Shown piece after piece: positions 43,395-53,263 of a DNA stretch of 64,000 bases. A model generated the notes under the pieces. It was not told the origin of the DNA and searched no databases. It saw nothing but the letters and a program-made list of their open reading frames with translations. Source of the stretch: CBDBFG01 sp965204765 (GTDB lineage Bacteria; Pseudomonadota; Alphaproteobacteria; Caedimonadales; UBA9215); the NCBI GenBank assembly GCA_965204765.1, contig CBDBFG010000004.1, forward strand, positions 728,893 to 792,892, in the 5' to 3' direction. A program made the translations under genes and the position numbers. Every line of letters begins with the position of its first letter. Position 1 is the first letter of the stretch.

Positions 43395-44534
43395 ATGCAA
43401 AAATGTGGTAGGCCCACTAAATCAAAAGGTATTGGTGAAGAAAAAAAGATAAGGCATTTACCTGTAAACGGCAGAAAATGTTATTTGATAATTTGTCCTA
43501 AACGAAGGATTTGTGATGACTGCAATAGTACAACCAATCAACGGCTAAAATGGTATAATTATAAGTGTAAATATACCAAAGAATATATACAACATATGAT
43601 GCTATTGCTTGTAAATAGTACATTGGAAGATGTGTCTCAAAAAGAAAATATATACGCTGAAACAATAAGAAGAATGCTTAATAATGAAATATCAGGATCA
43701 GTTAATTGGAGCAGCTTTAAAAAGTTTGGAGTTATTGGTATAGATGAGATTTCTGTTAAAAAAAGGTATCAGGATTTTAGAACAATAGTAACATCGAGAA
43801 TTAATGGTAAGACCATAGTGTTGGCAGTTTTGCCTGATAGAAAAAAATGTTCATTAATGAGCATTTATCAAAATATACCACCAAATTTACGTGGATCAAT
43901 AGATTGTATATGCTGTGATATGTATGATAGCTATATATCTGCAACGATAGAATCGTTGCCTAAAGTATCTATAATTACAGATCGTTTTCACGTTGCAAAG
44001 TTATCTCGCAAATGTATAGTTGAGGTTAGAAAATCTGAATTGTCTAGACTAAGGAATAAGATGTCTAAAGAAAAATACAATTCCTTAAAACTATCTATTT
44101 CAATACTACGAAGAAATAGTGAAATAGTTAATAAAGAAAAAAGGGCTGAATTAGAAAAGCTGTTTTATTATTCTAACAAACTAAGAAAGGCACATAGATT
44201 ATGTAGACATTTAACAGCAATTTATAATTCTAAGATGTGAAAAAGAAAAGCATCTAATGCTTTGAATGAATTGATTTTAAATGCAGAAAAATCTCAATTG
44301 ATGCAATTTACTACCTTTATATCTACTTTAAAGAAATACAAAAACTATATTATAGGGTATTTTAACAATACAAATACCAGTGGATCTGTTGAAGGATTCA
44401 ACAACAAAATCAAAGTAATGAAACGTAGATTTTATGGAATATTTGACGAAAACAACCTATTCAGAAGGTTATTCTTAATTCAAGAGACAATGCAGTGTAC
44501 AGAGCAATATAACGTAGCACATAAAATGAGATAG
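43395..44534 (+). mobile_element. Decayed ISL3-family transposase (5'-truncated, in-frame TGA)
   Basis: DDE transposase remnant. Residual N-terminal zinc-binding part (CGRPTKSKGIGEEKKIRHLPV, CPKRRICDDC), the catalytic pattern GIDEISVKK and CCDMYDSY, then DRFHVAKL, and beyond a TGA at 44238-44240 the same frame carries on to VEGFNNKIKVMKRR, which has the catalytic Glu of ISL3. The usual first 40 residues (ending CPxCG) are absent, so the left end is lost; upstream stops confirm that. GAGCC at about 44535-44539 matches the inner-facing GGCTC of ISL3 inverted repeats and may be the right end. It cannot move on its own. It touches the damaged 5' end of tolB. Confidence 0.8.
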
Positions 44535-44661
44535 AGCCAATATTTTACACAAAAAGTAGAATATTGCTAATTTGGCAACAGTCCCATTGTTTGATTAAAA
44601 ATTTACTTTACATAAATTACAATTATAGATAAGCAATAATTACTCTAATCGGTGTCATAGC

Positions 44662-44690
44662 TTGACAAAAGTAACTTTTTTTGCTATAAA
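44662..44690 (+). promoter_or_regulatory. Strong sigma-70 promoter of the secreted gene at 44721
   Basis: TTGACA (44662-44667), exactly 17 bp, TATAAA (44685-44690), predicted start near 44697, 24 bp before the ATG. It is the closest match to consensus of those I see in the window. Confidence 0.7.
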
Positions 44691-44720
44691 AATAGCATTA
44701 ATAAGAGCAATACTATAAAG

Positions 44721-45320
44721 ATGAATATTTACTTATTTTCTATTATTATTTGCATAAGTAATATTTTTGCCGGTAGTGTTGATACAGAGTTTCATGATCG
44801 TAAGAAAAGTATAAGTACATTCAGCATTGCTATTAATCAAAATAGTGAAGAAGCTATCAGATTATTTGCACAACTAAAAATCAAAGCAGATCAAGGAGAC
44901 ACTAGTACCGCAAAATATGTTGCGTCACTATTTTCTACAGGAAGATGGTCTAAGAATGGCACATCAATAGTTCCACAAGATTTTGACCAATCATATCATT
45001 ATGCCAATAAAACTTTTGATCTCTCAAAAATGAATGGAGATGACATTATTAGTTATGTGCAAAAATATTCGAGTAAACTAGATTATACAGATGAAGTCCG
45101 CTTATACTGGTTTGCCTGTATGGATAGTCCTAAAGCATGTTTGCTTGTCAGTGAATTGTTACACGATTATGCTTCATGTACCGAGAACGACTTATGCAAC
45201 GCACAAGCTTTATGCCAAAATGTAATAGGAGATAAATCATGCTCAAAAACTGAAATTAGTAGAGCCAAAATAATTTTATCAAATGTTTGCAAAAAACTTA
45301 AAAAACTTAAAAAAACTTAA
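44721..45320 (+). CDS. Secreted Sel1/TPR-like helical protein of unknown function
   Basis: 199 residues from the ATG at 44721. Signal peptide NIYLFSIIICISNIFAG at the start. The mature part is helical with patterns reminiscent of Sel1 repeats (IRLFAQLKIKADQGDTSTAKYVASLFSTG, of which the ADQGD...A unit is typical; VRLYWFACMDSPKACLLVSELL) and seven cysteines. The last residues are Lys-rich (KKLKKLKKT) and continue into an A-rich tract. Immediately downstream of a near-consensus promoter, so it is probably well expressed. Possible effector; function unknown. Confidence 0.65.
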   Translation: MNIYLFSIIICISNIFAGSVDTEFHDRKKSISTFSIAINQNSEEAIRLFAQLKIKADQGDTSTAKYVASLFSTGRWSKNGTSIVPQDFDQSYHYANKTFDLSKMNGDDIISYVQKYSSKLDYTDEVRLYWFACMDSPKACLLVSELLHDYASCTENDLCNAQALCQNVIGDKSCSKTEISRAKIILSNVCKKLKKLKKT

Positions 45321-45444
45321 AAAAAACTGATAGACAAACCAAATGAAAGTACAAAAAAAATGATTAGCCCATCAATTTTTTAATTATCATAAACTAACAG
45401 AGCTGATATTAAACAAAAATTCATGCAATCAATACAATGTTAAA

Positions 45445-45957
45445 TTACTTTTTATACCATCTAGGAGACTCTGCTTTTGTCCAAACAGGAGCCTTGATAT
45501 CATTATCCCATTTTGCAATTAAACATTTTTTATATGCCATTCTGATGTCTTTCTCATCTTTAAATGCTGTGCAATTAAAATTAAAAAAACCGTTTTCAAT
45601 TTCGGCATAATTAATATCTATAGTTTTATCATAAAATAACTCAAAAAGCTTTCTCCATGATTTATGGTACAAAATTTTATTACTTTTATTTCTATAAATA
45701 TCTCGAGAACGCTTTTCTTGCGCTAAACAATCAAAATAACTAACCAACCAAGAATAATGATCTATATTTTGTCTGGACCATATTGCACAAGGATGGTTTA
45801 TATGTGTGCTGTTATATAAAATATGATGGTCTTCAAACAAAACTTTATAAGCATGAGACAATAACTGAGCCGTCTCTAATATCATTTTATTCAACCTTAG
45901 ATCATCTAAGTCTTGTGATGCTATATAAGGATCAAATGATGTCACAAATATATTCAT
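45445..45957 (-). CDS. Phage-type pyrimidine-dimer DNA glycosylase-like protein
   Basis: 170 residues from the ATG at 45955-45957. The sequence has the pattern of the small phage-borne family often labelled pyrimidine dimer glycosylase: an N-terminal FVTSFDPYIASQDLDDLRLNKM, then MILETAQLLSHAYK, NHPCAIWSRQNIDHYSWLV, and a late cluster AKWDNDIKAPVWTKAESPRW-type ending. T4 endonuclease V shows that related enzymes cut DNA at UV damage, though this branch is not proven to do so. It stands alone between two AT-rich spacers with no phage genes near, so it is likely a solitary acquisition. My family call rests on memory of these motifs and should be checked. Confidence 0.5.
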   Translation of the reverse strand: MNIFVTSFDPYIASQDLDDLRLNKMILETAQLLSHAYKVLFEDHHILYNSTHINHPCAIWSRQNIDHYSWLVSYFDCLAQEKRSRDIYRNKSNKILYHKSWRKLFELFYDKTIDINYAEIENGFFNFNCTAFKDEKDIRMAYKKCLIAKWDNDIKAPVWTKAESPRWYKK

Positions 45958-45960
45958 ATT

Positions 45961-46455
45961 AGATCACAGTTTAATAATGAAAAGTATTACACATACCAAA
46001 TGTACAACATAAACAAAACTCGCTCTATTAAATAAATTATGTAACGATATTGCAATACACTTTAGTGTACTATAGAAAAATGTATTGTCTCTTTACAATA
46101 GAAACAATACAAATATCTAATCCAAAGCATATGCAGTATATAGATAAAATAAAAAAGTCATTATTATTTAAAAAATCATCACTAAATAATCAGCAACACC
46201 ATGATCGCACGATAAGAAACATTAAAATTAATATTTAATGCAATATAATCATAAATATATAGAACTATATAAATAACATTCCACAAAGAATATAAGGTTG
46301 AATTGATTTGTTTGTATAATAGTGATATATGTTTTACTCGGGTAAATAATATCATCTTTACTGCTATGCAATAGATATAAAAATACTCATGACTAGGTAA
46401 AGATTGTATGGGCATATATAGAATAGCTACGAAAACAATGGTAAAATAAATTATT
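45961..46455. other. Non-coding AT-rich spacer of about 495 bp
   Basis: No convincing gene, hairpin or tRNA. Short open frames on both strands overlap each other, lack ribosome-binding sites and have no recognisable content. It must contain the promoter of the antiporter gene at 46456. Confidence 0.3.
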
Positions 46456-47790
46456 ATGGAAGAAATTCAATTAACTAATATTGCATTAATAGTTTTAGCA
46501 ACTCTAGGATGTGGCTTAATATTCGAACGACTAAGACAACCTGCAGCACTTGGGTATATACTAGGCGGTGTAATAATATCTTTTTTTAATGTAAATGTGG
46601 ATAAAGAAAGCATAAAATATCTAGCAGAATTAGGAGTCATTATGCTCTTATTCTTAGTAGGTATGGAACTAAATTTACGCTCATTTAAAAACACTTGGCA
46701 AACTTCTGTAGGAGTGACCCTACTTCAAATAATTATTAGCACCATCGTATTATTAATAATTGGTAAAATCTTTAATTTAAGTTATGGATTATCTATAGTA
46801 TTAGCATGCAGCATTGCATTATCTTCCACCGCTGTAGCAATAAAAATGCTTGAAAGTATAGGGGAATTAAGAACTGAGACAGGTAGATTATCAATTGGCG
46901 TATTAATTGCCCAAGATCTTGTAATAGTGCCTATAATACTATTCATAAGAAGCTTAGGTGGTGGTGAAACTTTAGGCTGGAGTATACTATTTAAACTATT
47001 AATCACTGTAGGGATTCTAGTAGGACTAGTGTTCTTCTTAAGTAGAAGAGAAAAGATAAAATTGCCTTTTGCAAAATTCTATAGTGGACATGAAGAGCTA
47101 CAACCTCTGGCTGCCATGTTATTTTGTTTTGGAATGGCAAGTTTGTCAGGAATACTAAACTTATCTGCTGCATATGGAGCATTTTTAGGAGGTCTAATTA
47201 TTGGCAACTCTAGTGAAAGACAATCGATGATACATACCTCAAAACCAATTCAAAGTGTATTAATGATGATATTTTTCTTATCTGTAGGGTTATTGCTTGA
47301 TTTTGACTTTATTTGGAAAAATATCTGGACAGTATCAATTTTATTAATATTCATTACTTTGGGAAAAACAATATTAAACATATTTATTATGCATTTATTT
47401 AATATTCCTTGGCATAAAGCATTTTTATCGGGACTAATATTATCACAAATGGGAGAATTCGCATTTTTATTATCAGGAATTGGACTAAATGAAAAAGTTA
47501 TTGATAAGGATGGAGAGCAACTTATTGTAACCTTAGCCGCTCTTTCTCTTGTAATTAGTCCTATATGGTTATTAGCCGCTCGAAAAATACATAATACCGA
47601 TGCCAGAAATATTGATAGTGCCAACCAATTAATTACTAAAGTATATTGCACAGAAGTAAAAACCGTTAATAGTTTATACAAAAAAACCATAGCCTTTCTT
47701 AATAAATATTCTATATTTAAAAATGAAACTAAAAATATTAAACAACAATCATTAGAGAATCAAAATAAAGATAATTCTACTAATGCCTAA
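46456..47790 (+). CDS. CPA2-family cation:proton antiporter (KefB-like, no RCK domain)
   Basis: Inner-membrane Na+ or K+/H+ exchanger. 444 residues of mostly membrane helices: GCGLIFERLRQPAALGYILGG near 20-40, LLFLVGMELNLRSF near 63-76, SLSTAVAIKMLES-type segment (SSTAVAIKMLES) near 122-135, and SLSGILNLSAAYGAFLGGLIIG near 231-255. Full KefB/KefC proteins have a C-terminal TrkA-N (RCK) domain; here the protein ends with only about 65 soluble residues, so ligand control by that domain is lacking. It overlaps rnhB by 8 bp. Confidence 0.85.
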   Translation: MEEIQLTNIALIVLATLGCGLIFERLRQPAALGYILGGVIISFFNVNVDKESIKYLAELGVIMLLFLVGMELNLRSFKNTWQTSVGVTLLQIIISTIVLLIIGKIFNLSYGLSIVLACSIALSSTAVAIKMLESIGELRTETGRLSIGVLIAQDLVIVPIILFIRSLGGGETLGWSILFKLLITVGILVGLVFFLSRREKIKLPFAKFYSGHEELQPLAAMLFCFGMASLSGILNLSAAYGAFLGGLIIGNSSERQSMIHTSKPIQSVLMMIFFLSVGLLLDFDFIWKNIWTVSILLIFITLGKTILNIFIMHLFNIPWHKAFLSGLILSQMGEFAFLLSGIGLNEKVIDKDGEQLIVTLAALSLVISPIWLLAARKIHNTDARNIDSANQLITKVYCTEVKTVNSLYKKTIAFLNKYSIFKNETKNIKQQSLENQNKDNSTNA

Positions 47791-48397
47791 TTTTACACTA
47801 GAAAAACAAATAAATGGTGCCGTTGCAGGCGTTGATGAAGCAGGATGTGGTCCATGGGCTGGCCCTGTTGTAGCTGGAGCCGTAATATTTAACAATTACG
47901 ATATCATCAATAAAAATTTGTTTTCACTGCTTGATGACTCAAAAAAAATGTCTGTAAAACGTCGTACAGAAGTATATAAGATTTTATATAATCTGAACAA
48001 TAAAGATATCTATCTGGCATATGGTACTGCTTCAGAACAAGAAATTGATGATCTAAACATAAGAAATGCAACCATGCTTGCCATGCAACGGGCAATAGCA
48101 AAACTGCAACAAAAACCATCATTTGCTCTTATTGATGGCATAGCATCACCTAAACTTGATATACCTATACGGACCATCAAAAAAGGAGACGGAATAAGTT
48201 TTTCCATTGCGGCTGGATCTGTAATCGCAAAAGTAACTAGAGATAACATAATGCATCAACTTGCAACAATACATCCAGAATATGGATGGCATACTAATGC
48301 TGGGTACGGTACTAAGGAGCACCAAATAGCTATTGGAAACCATGGCATCACAAAGTACCACAGAAAATCATTTGCTCCCATTAAGAAATACCTATAA
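47783..48397 (+). CDS. rnhB: Ribonuclease HII
   Basis: Removes ribonucleotides and RNA from RNA-DNA hybrids. 204 residues. Catalytic motifs: GVDEAGCGPWAGPVVAGA near 16-33 (Asp, Glu), the ALIDGIASPK Asp near 115-117 and GDGISFSIAAGSVIAKVTRD near 134-153 with the last Asp; YGWHTNAGYGTKEH close to the end is typical of RNase HII. Convergent with ligA, whose end lies 22 bp away. Confidence 0.96.
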   Translation: MPNFTLEKQINGAVAGVDEAGCGPWAGPVVAGAVIFNNYDIINKNLFSLLDDSKKMSVKRRTEVYKILYNLNNKDIYLAYGTASEQEIDDLNIRNATMLAMQRAIAKLQQKPSFALIDGIASPKLDIPIRTIKKGDGISFSIAAGSVIAKVTRDNIMHQLATIHPEYGWHTNAGYGTKEHQIAIGNHGITKYHRKSFAPIKKYL

Positions 48398-48418
48398 TGA
48401 AACCAGAATTATAAAAGA

Positions 48419-50488
48419 CTAACTTTCTTCATCAAGCAATCTAATCCAATCTTTTTCCAATAGAATTTCAACCTCTAATTCATGTGCTTTTTTTAACTTA
48501 CTTCCAGCATCCTTACCTAAAATTAGATAATCAGTTTTGGAAGATACAACACTTGCGACCTTCGCACCTAATAATTCTGCCTTTTGCTTAGCTTCAGCAC
48601 GACTAATGTCTTCTAATTTACCAGTAAACACTATTATTTTATTATTGAAGATAGAATGCTTAAAAGATCTTTTTTCATATTGTTTTACTTGCACATGTTG
48701 CAACAACAGCTGTGTAATAATATCTATATTATCTTTGACAGTAAAAAATTTTATGACACTATTTACAATATCTTCACCAACACCATCTATATTCATTAAT
48801 CGATTATAATTTACATCATAATTTTCTTTGCGAGTAAGTTCTGCAATAAAATCATCGATATTAGAATATTCCTGAGCTATTAATTTTGCTACCGATTGTC
48901 CTACTTTATTAATTCCTAAAGCATAAATAAATTTCTCAAATGATATAATTTTTTTTTCATTAATTGCAGAAAGTAAATTAGCAACTGATTTTTTACCCCA
49001 CCCCTCCCACTGTTCTATTGGAATGTTTAAAAGTGCATTACGCTTTTGTAATGTAAAAATATCCGTAAAATCATTAATAATTTTTTTATTAAAAAACAAT
49101 TCCATATTTTTTAATCCTAATCCCTCTATATCAAAAGCACTTTTGGATGCAAAATGTTGTAATTTTAATAATATTTGCGCTCTACATTGCAGACTATTAA
49201 AGCATCGCACTACCACTTCATTTTTTAATTTACCAACTACAGAATTACAAGAAGGACAAACCGTAGGGAATACAAATTTTTTACTATTATCAACATCATG
49301 CTCCATAGATTGTAAAATTTGTGGAATTACATCTCCTGCCCTTTGCACCAATACTTTATCATTGATTCGTATATCTTTACGTTCAATTTCATCTTGATTA
49401 TGCAAAGATGCTCTGCTTACTATAACACCGCCTATATTTATTGGCTCTAAGATTGCTACAGGAGTCAAAGCGCCTGTTCTGCCAACTTGAACAAAAATAT
49501 CAAGCAATTTAGTGACTGATTGCTCTGCAGGAAATTTACAAGCAATAGCGTACCTTGGTGCTCGAGATGAACTCCCCAATCTATGCTCTAAATCTATTGA
49601 GTTTACTTTAAATACACTACCATCTATATCATAATCAAGACTTGATCTCAAATTGATCAAATTTTTATGAAAAGCATATAGATCGTTTGTGTTATTACAA
49701 GTTTCAGTTAATGGATTTATAACAAAACCAAATTCCTTTAGATAATTGATTCTGTCACTATGAAGCGCTACTCCCTTTATCTGATCTCCTAATAAACTAT
49801 AAGCAAAAAAACGTAATGGTCGAGAAGCCGTAACAGAAGAATCTAATTGACGAACTGATCCAGCTGCAGCGTTCCTTGGGTTAGCAAATAACTCTTCTCC
49901 CTTTTGTTTTCTATTTTCATTTAATTCAATAAAATCACTTTTAGAAAGATAAATTTCCCCTCTGATCTCAATAGTATTTTTTTGTACTTCGGGATGAGAA
50001 ATATATTCTGGGATATCTTTAATTGTGCGTATATTTGATGTAATGTTTTCCCCTACATTACCATCACCTCTGGTAGAAGCAGAAATTAGATACCCATTTT
50101 CATACTTTATTGCACAAGATAAACCATCTATCTTTGCTTCTGCTATCATAGTAATATTTGCAGTAAAAGGCTTGTTTAAAAATCTACAAATTTTTTCATG
50201 AAATTTTATTAAATCATTTTTATTGAATGCATTATCCAAAGACAGCATCCGAGTAGAGTGAATGACTTTTCCAAATCCAGAATTCAGTTTTATTCCTATA
50301 TTTTGCGTGGGGCTATCTTTATGTAATAAATTTGGATATTGACCTTCTAAGACAATTAACTCTTTACGTAATGCATCATACTCAGCATCAGAAATTACAG
50401 GATTATCTTTCTGATAATATAAATTATCATGATATTTGATTTTTGCTATAAGTTGAGCAATAATTAGTTTTGCTTTTTTTTTATTCAT
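48419..50488 (-). CDS. ligA: NAD-dependent DNA ligase
   Basis: Seals nicks during replication and repair. 689 residues, standard. Ia domain YYQKDNPVISDAEYD near 21-35; nucleotidyltransferase motif I AKIDGLS with the adenylated Lys near 119-121; RGEIYLSKSDF; OB fold; four-Cys zinc finger (CPSCNSVV ... RCFNSLQCRAQ); HhH repeats (GIGKVG-like segments LGINKVGQSVAKL, MNIDGVGEDIV); and a C-terminal BRCT domain (VFTGKLEDISRAEAKQKAELLGAKV). Complete. Part of the gene order bamD, recN, ligA seen in many alphaproteobacteria. Confidence 0.97.
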   Translation of the reverse strand: MNKKKAKLIIAQLIAKIKYHDNLYYQKDNPVISDAEYDALRKELIVLEGQYPNLLHKDSPTQNIGIKLNSGFGKVIHSTRMLSLDNAFNKNDLIKFHEKICRFLNKPFTANITMIAEAKIDGLSCAIKYENGYLISASTRGDGNVGENITSNIRTIKDIPEYISHPEVQKNTIEIRGEIYLSKSDFIELNENRKQKGEELFANPRNAAAGSVRQLDSSVTASRPLRFFAYSLLGDQIKGVALHSDRINYLKEFGFVINPLTETCNNTNDLYAFHKNLINLRSSLDYDIDGSVFKVNSIDLEHRLGSSSRAPRYAIACKFPAEQSVTKLLDIFVQVGRTGALTPVAILEPINIGGVIVSRASLHNQDEIERKDIRINDKVLVQRAGDVIPQILQSMEHDVDNSKKFVFPTVCPSCNSVVGKLKNEVVVRCFNSLQCRAQILLKLQHFASKSAFDIEGLGLKNMELFFNKKIINDFTDIFTLQKRNALLNIPIEQWEGWGKKSVANLLSAINEKKIISFEKFIYALGINKVGQSVAKLIAQEYSNIDDFIAELTRKENYDVNYNRLMNIDGVGEDIVNSVIKFFTVKDNIDIITQLLLQHVQVKQYEKRSFKHSIFNNKIIVFTGKLEDISRAEAKQKAELLGAKVASVVSSKTDYLILGKDAGSKLKKAHELEVEILLEKDWIRLLDEES

Positions 50489-50743
50489 TAATCATCATTA
50501 CCTTAAAGGGTCTTGTCATAATAAAAAAACTAGCCAAAGAATCAAGCATATAAAGACTATTATTACATAATATAGTAAGTTTCACACCGTTTGTTGCGCA
50601 TTAAATATTTTATACAAATAGTGTATTGGCAAAACTAACACCCTATTTTTTTTAACCTATAATCTTAAAACTGATTTTCATTATTAACAAATGAATCAAT
50701 AATTTATATTTTTATGAAAATAAAATCATAAATATTTATATAA

Positions 50744-52423
50744 TTAACAATCTACTTTATGAGACATTAATTTTTGTGCAGCAGCAACTGCTTCTCTAGA
50801 AATATTATTACCTGATAACATTCTGGCAATTTCATTGACCTTATTTGTACCATTTAATCTATTGATTTTCGTTGTTGTCAAAGATTCATTTACTTGCTTA
50901 GTCACTAAGAGATGTAAATCAGAGTAACTAGCAACCTGAGGAGAGTGTGTAATCGATAATACTTGGCTATCACTTGCTATCTTTGACATTTTTTCCCCAA
51001 TAGCAGAAGATACTGAACCACTTACTCCACTATCTATTTCATCAAATATTAAAATTGTTTTCTTATTGCTAGTTGATAATACAGATTTTAAAGCAAGCAT
51101 AAATCTTGAAAGCTCTCCCCCAGATGCAATATTGATAATGTTATCAAAATCATTACCAGGGTTTGTTTGCGCCGTAAAACATATATTATTAATTCCTGCT
51201 TCATTCCAATTTTGTTCTTGATATTTTGCAATATCAACCTTGAACTTTGCCTTTTCAAGCTTTAATGATTTTAATTCTTGCTCTACTAATTTCGATAACA
51301 AAATTGATTTTTTGCAACGAATATCATGTAATTTATTGGCATAAACAAGATAGTTTTCCCTGTCTATGTCTACTTTTTTCTCTAATTCTTGTAAATTATC
51401 ATCACTATTGACTAGAAAAGTTAAATCTTCTATCAGCTTGTTATGCATATGACATAATTCATTTACGACACATCCATGTTTTCTGGCTAACGCACGAAGA
51501 TCATATAAACGATTTTCTATTACATCTAAATCATGAGCTGTACTAATATTGTTGGATACAACCTCAGTTAGAATAGCTCCTGCCTCTATTAATTCACTAC
51601 TAGATTTATTTAAACATTCAGAAATATTAGATAATGTTTGTTGCATAGTTCCACATGATAACAAAACTGTGGTTTTTTCTAATAAATTTATACAGGTACT
51701 AGTATTTGCTAAATTACCACCATCTCCATTCAATAAATGATCTATTGTTGCTAAATTAGAGGTAATTTTTGCATGATTCTTTGATAATTCTCTTTGTGCT
51801 ATTAATTCATTTTCTTCATTTTCTTTAGGATCTAAAGCATCAAATTCCTTCACTGCAAATTGTAAAAATTCTTTTTGACTTAATTGATTCTGCATTAAGC
51901 GCTTCATTTCGTAGAATTTATTACGAGAATCAGCATATTTGCTATAGGATTGCGATACTTTCTCTAATAATTCTTTGTTATTAGCATACGAATCTAAAAT
52001 ATTCTTATGCATAGATTTATTTAATAAATTATCAAATTGCCCATGGATCTCTATAAGATTTATCGCTATCTGTTTTAATAAACCAACACTAACAATATGA
52101 TCATTAAGATATGATTTTGATTTACCATCCTTAAACAGAATACGCTTAATGATTAAACTATCCTCTAAAACAATATTATGCTCATTTAATAAAATCTTAA
52201 TATCAGAATTAATATGCTCAAAAACTGCCGTGATCACAGCTTGATCTTTATTCTTACGTATAAATGATATATTAGATCGATTACCTAGTATCAACCCTAA
52301 AGCGTCTAATAAAATTGATTTTCCAGCACCAGTTTCACCGGTTAAAATATTAAGACCTTTGGCAAAATCGATTTCTATAGAATCAATCAAGACAAAGTTT
52401 TTAATTTGTAAAGTTCGTAACAT
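50744..52423 (-). CDS. recN: DNA repair protein RecN
   Basis: SMC-like ATPase in double-strand-break repair. 559 residues. Walker A GETGAGKSILLDALG near 29-43, the early LRTLQIKNFVLIDSIEI, a long coiled-coil centre (about 150-390), signature FTAQTNPGNDF...ASGGELSRFMLALKSV near 430-470 and Walker B ILIFDEIDSGVSG near 478-490. bamD ends 6 bp upstream, so they are co-transcribed. ligA follows about 255 bp further on. Confidence 0.96.
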   Translation of the reverse strand: MLRTLQIKNFVLIDSIEIDFAKGLNILTGETGAGKSILLDALGLILGNRSNISFIRKNKDQAVITAVFEHINSDIKILLNEHNIVLEDSLIIKRILFKDGKSKSYLNDHIVSVGLLKQIAINLIEIHGQFDNLLNKSMHKNILDSYANNKELLEKVSQSYSKYADSRNKFYEMKRLMQNQLSQKEFLQFAVKEFDALDPKENEENELIAQRELSKNHAKITSNLATIDHLLNGDGGNLANTSTCINLLEKTTVLLSCGTMQQTLSNISECLNKSSSELIEAGAILTEVVSNNISTAHDLDVIENRLYDLRALARKHGCVVNELCHMHNKLIEDLTFLVNSDDNLQELEKKVDIDRENYLVYANKLHDIRCKKSILLSKLVEQELKSLKLEKAKFKVDIAKYQEQNWNEAGINNICFTAQTNPGNDFDNIINIASGGELSRFMLALKSVLSTSNKKTILIFDEIDSGVSGSVSSAIGEKMSKIASDSQVLSITHSPQVASYSDLHLLVTKQVNESLTTTKINRLNGTNKVNEIARMLSGNNISREAVAAAQKLMSHKVDC

Positions 52424-52429
52424 CAGATA

Positions 52430-53263
52430 TTATTTAGTAGTTTTATTTACTAGATTACTTACTTTATTTTTTACAACTGATCCCTTACTACGAAAGCCTT
52501 TTAATTTGCTATTAATTAAATAATATGCCTGTTTATACCAAAAACCTGTATAGTAATTATGACCTAATAAAGCTGTAAATTTCTGCGCTTCACTTGCATC
52601 TCCTATTGCCACATAACATTCTACCATTCTATAGAGTGCTTCTTCGGTAAATTTTGTTTTTTGATAATTATCCAACAGTACATTTAACCTTTTTAAGGCA
52701 GAATGATAAGACTGTTTTTCCAGATAAAATCTAGCAATTTCCATTTCTTTGCCAGCTAAAACTTCATTTAATAAAATTATTTTATGTTTAGCATCTTTAG
52801 CATAAATAGATTTAGGAAACCGTTTTAAAAGTTCATTAAAAGTACGCAATGCAAGCATGCTATCTTTTTGCTCTTTAGTAACAGGAGAAATTTGCTCGTA
52901 ATAACATAGCCCTATCATATAAATTGCATATGGTATCTCAGAATGAGCAGGATGCATTTGTATAAAACTTTCTAAAGAACTTATTGCTGGTTCATATTTT
53001 TGCGATGCATAATAAGAATATGACGCCATAATCTGTGCTTTTACAGCCCAAGGGGAATAAGGATGCTGTTGTTCTACAGCTTCAAAATAATTTGCTGCCT
53101 CACTATAATTGCCCTTATCCAATGACTTTTTAGCCTTGATGTACAACTCATTAATTGTTTGCTCTGTGTAGTTTATATCTTCCTTAGGGGAACAACCATA
53201 AGACATCAAAATCACAGTTATACAAAAGATTGTACTGTTATATTTTTTCACAAATAACCTCAT
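52430..53263 (-). CDS. bamD: Outer-membrane assembly lipoprotein BamD
   Basis: BAM-complex TPR lipoprotein that helps insert outer-membrane proteins. 277 residues. N-terminal signal peptide with Cys-24 in MSYGCSPKE, a slightly unusual lipobox (Tyr at -2). TPR region follows with LYIKAKKSLDKGNYSEAANYFEAVEQQHPYSPWAVKAQIM-type content and FPKSIYAKDAKHKI, both hallmarks of BamD. A Lys/Val tail closes the protein. Its start overlaps the acetoacetyl-CoA synthetase stop by one base. Confidence 0.93.
   Translation of the reverse strand: MRLFVKKYNSTIFCITVILMSYGCSPKEDINYTEQTINELYIKAKKSLDKGNYSEAANYFEAVEQQHPYSPWAVKAQIMASYSYYASQKYEPAISSLESFIQMHPAHSEIPYAIYMIGLCYYEQISPVTKEQKDSMLALRTFNELLKRFPKSIYAKDAKHKIILLNEVLAGKEMEIARFYLEKQSYHSALKRLNVLLDNYQKTKFTEEALYRMVECYVAIGDASEAQKFTALLGHNYYTGFWYKQAYYLINSKLKGFRSKGSVVKNKVSNLVNKTTK

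Noticed and set aside
20560..44534. Idea that TGA is read as Trp (in-frame TGA in patatin and ISL3 transposase)
   Set aside because: TGA is a true stop at the flgB/flgC and msbA/DUF374 overlaps, and prfB keeps its TGA-based frameshift. Trp positions elsewhere use TGG. The two cases are ordinary inactivation.
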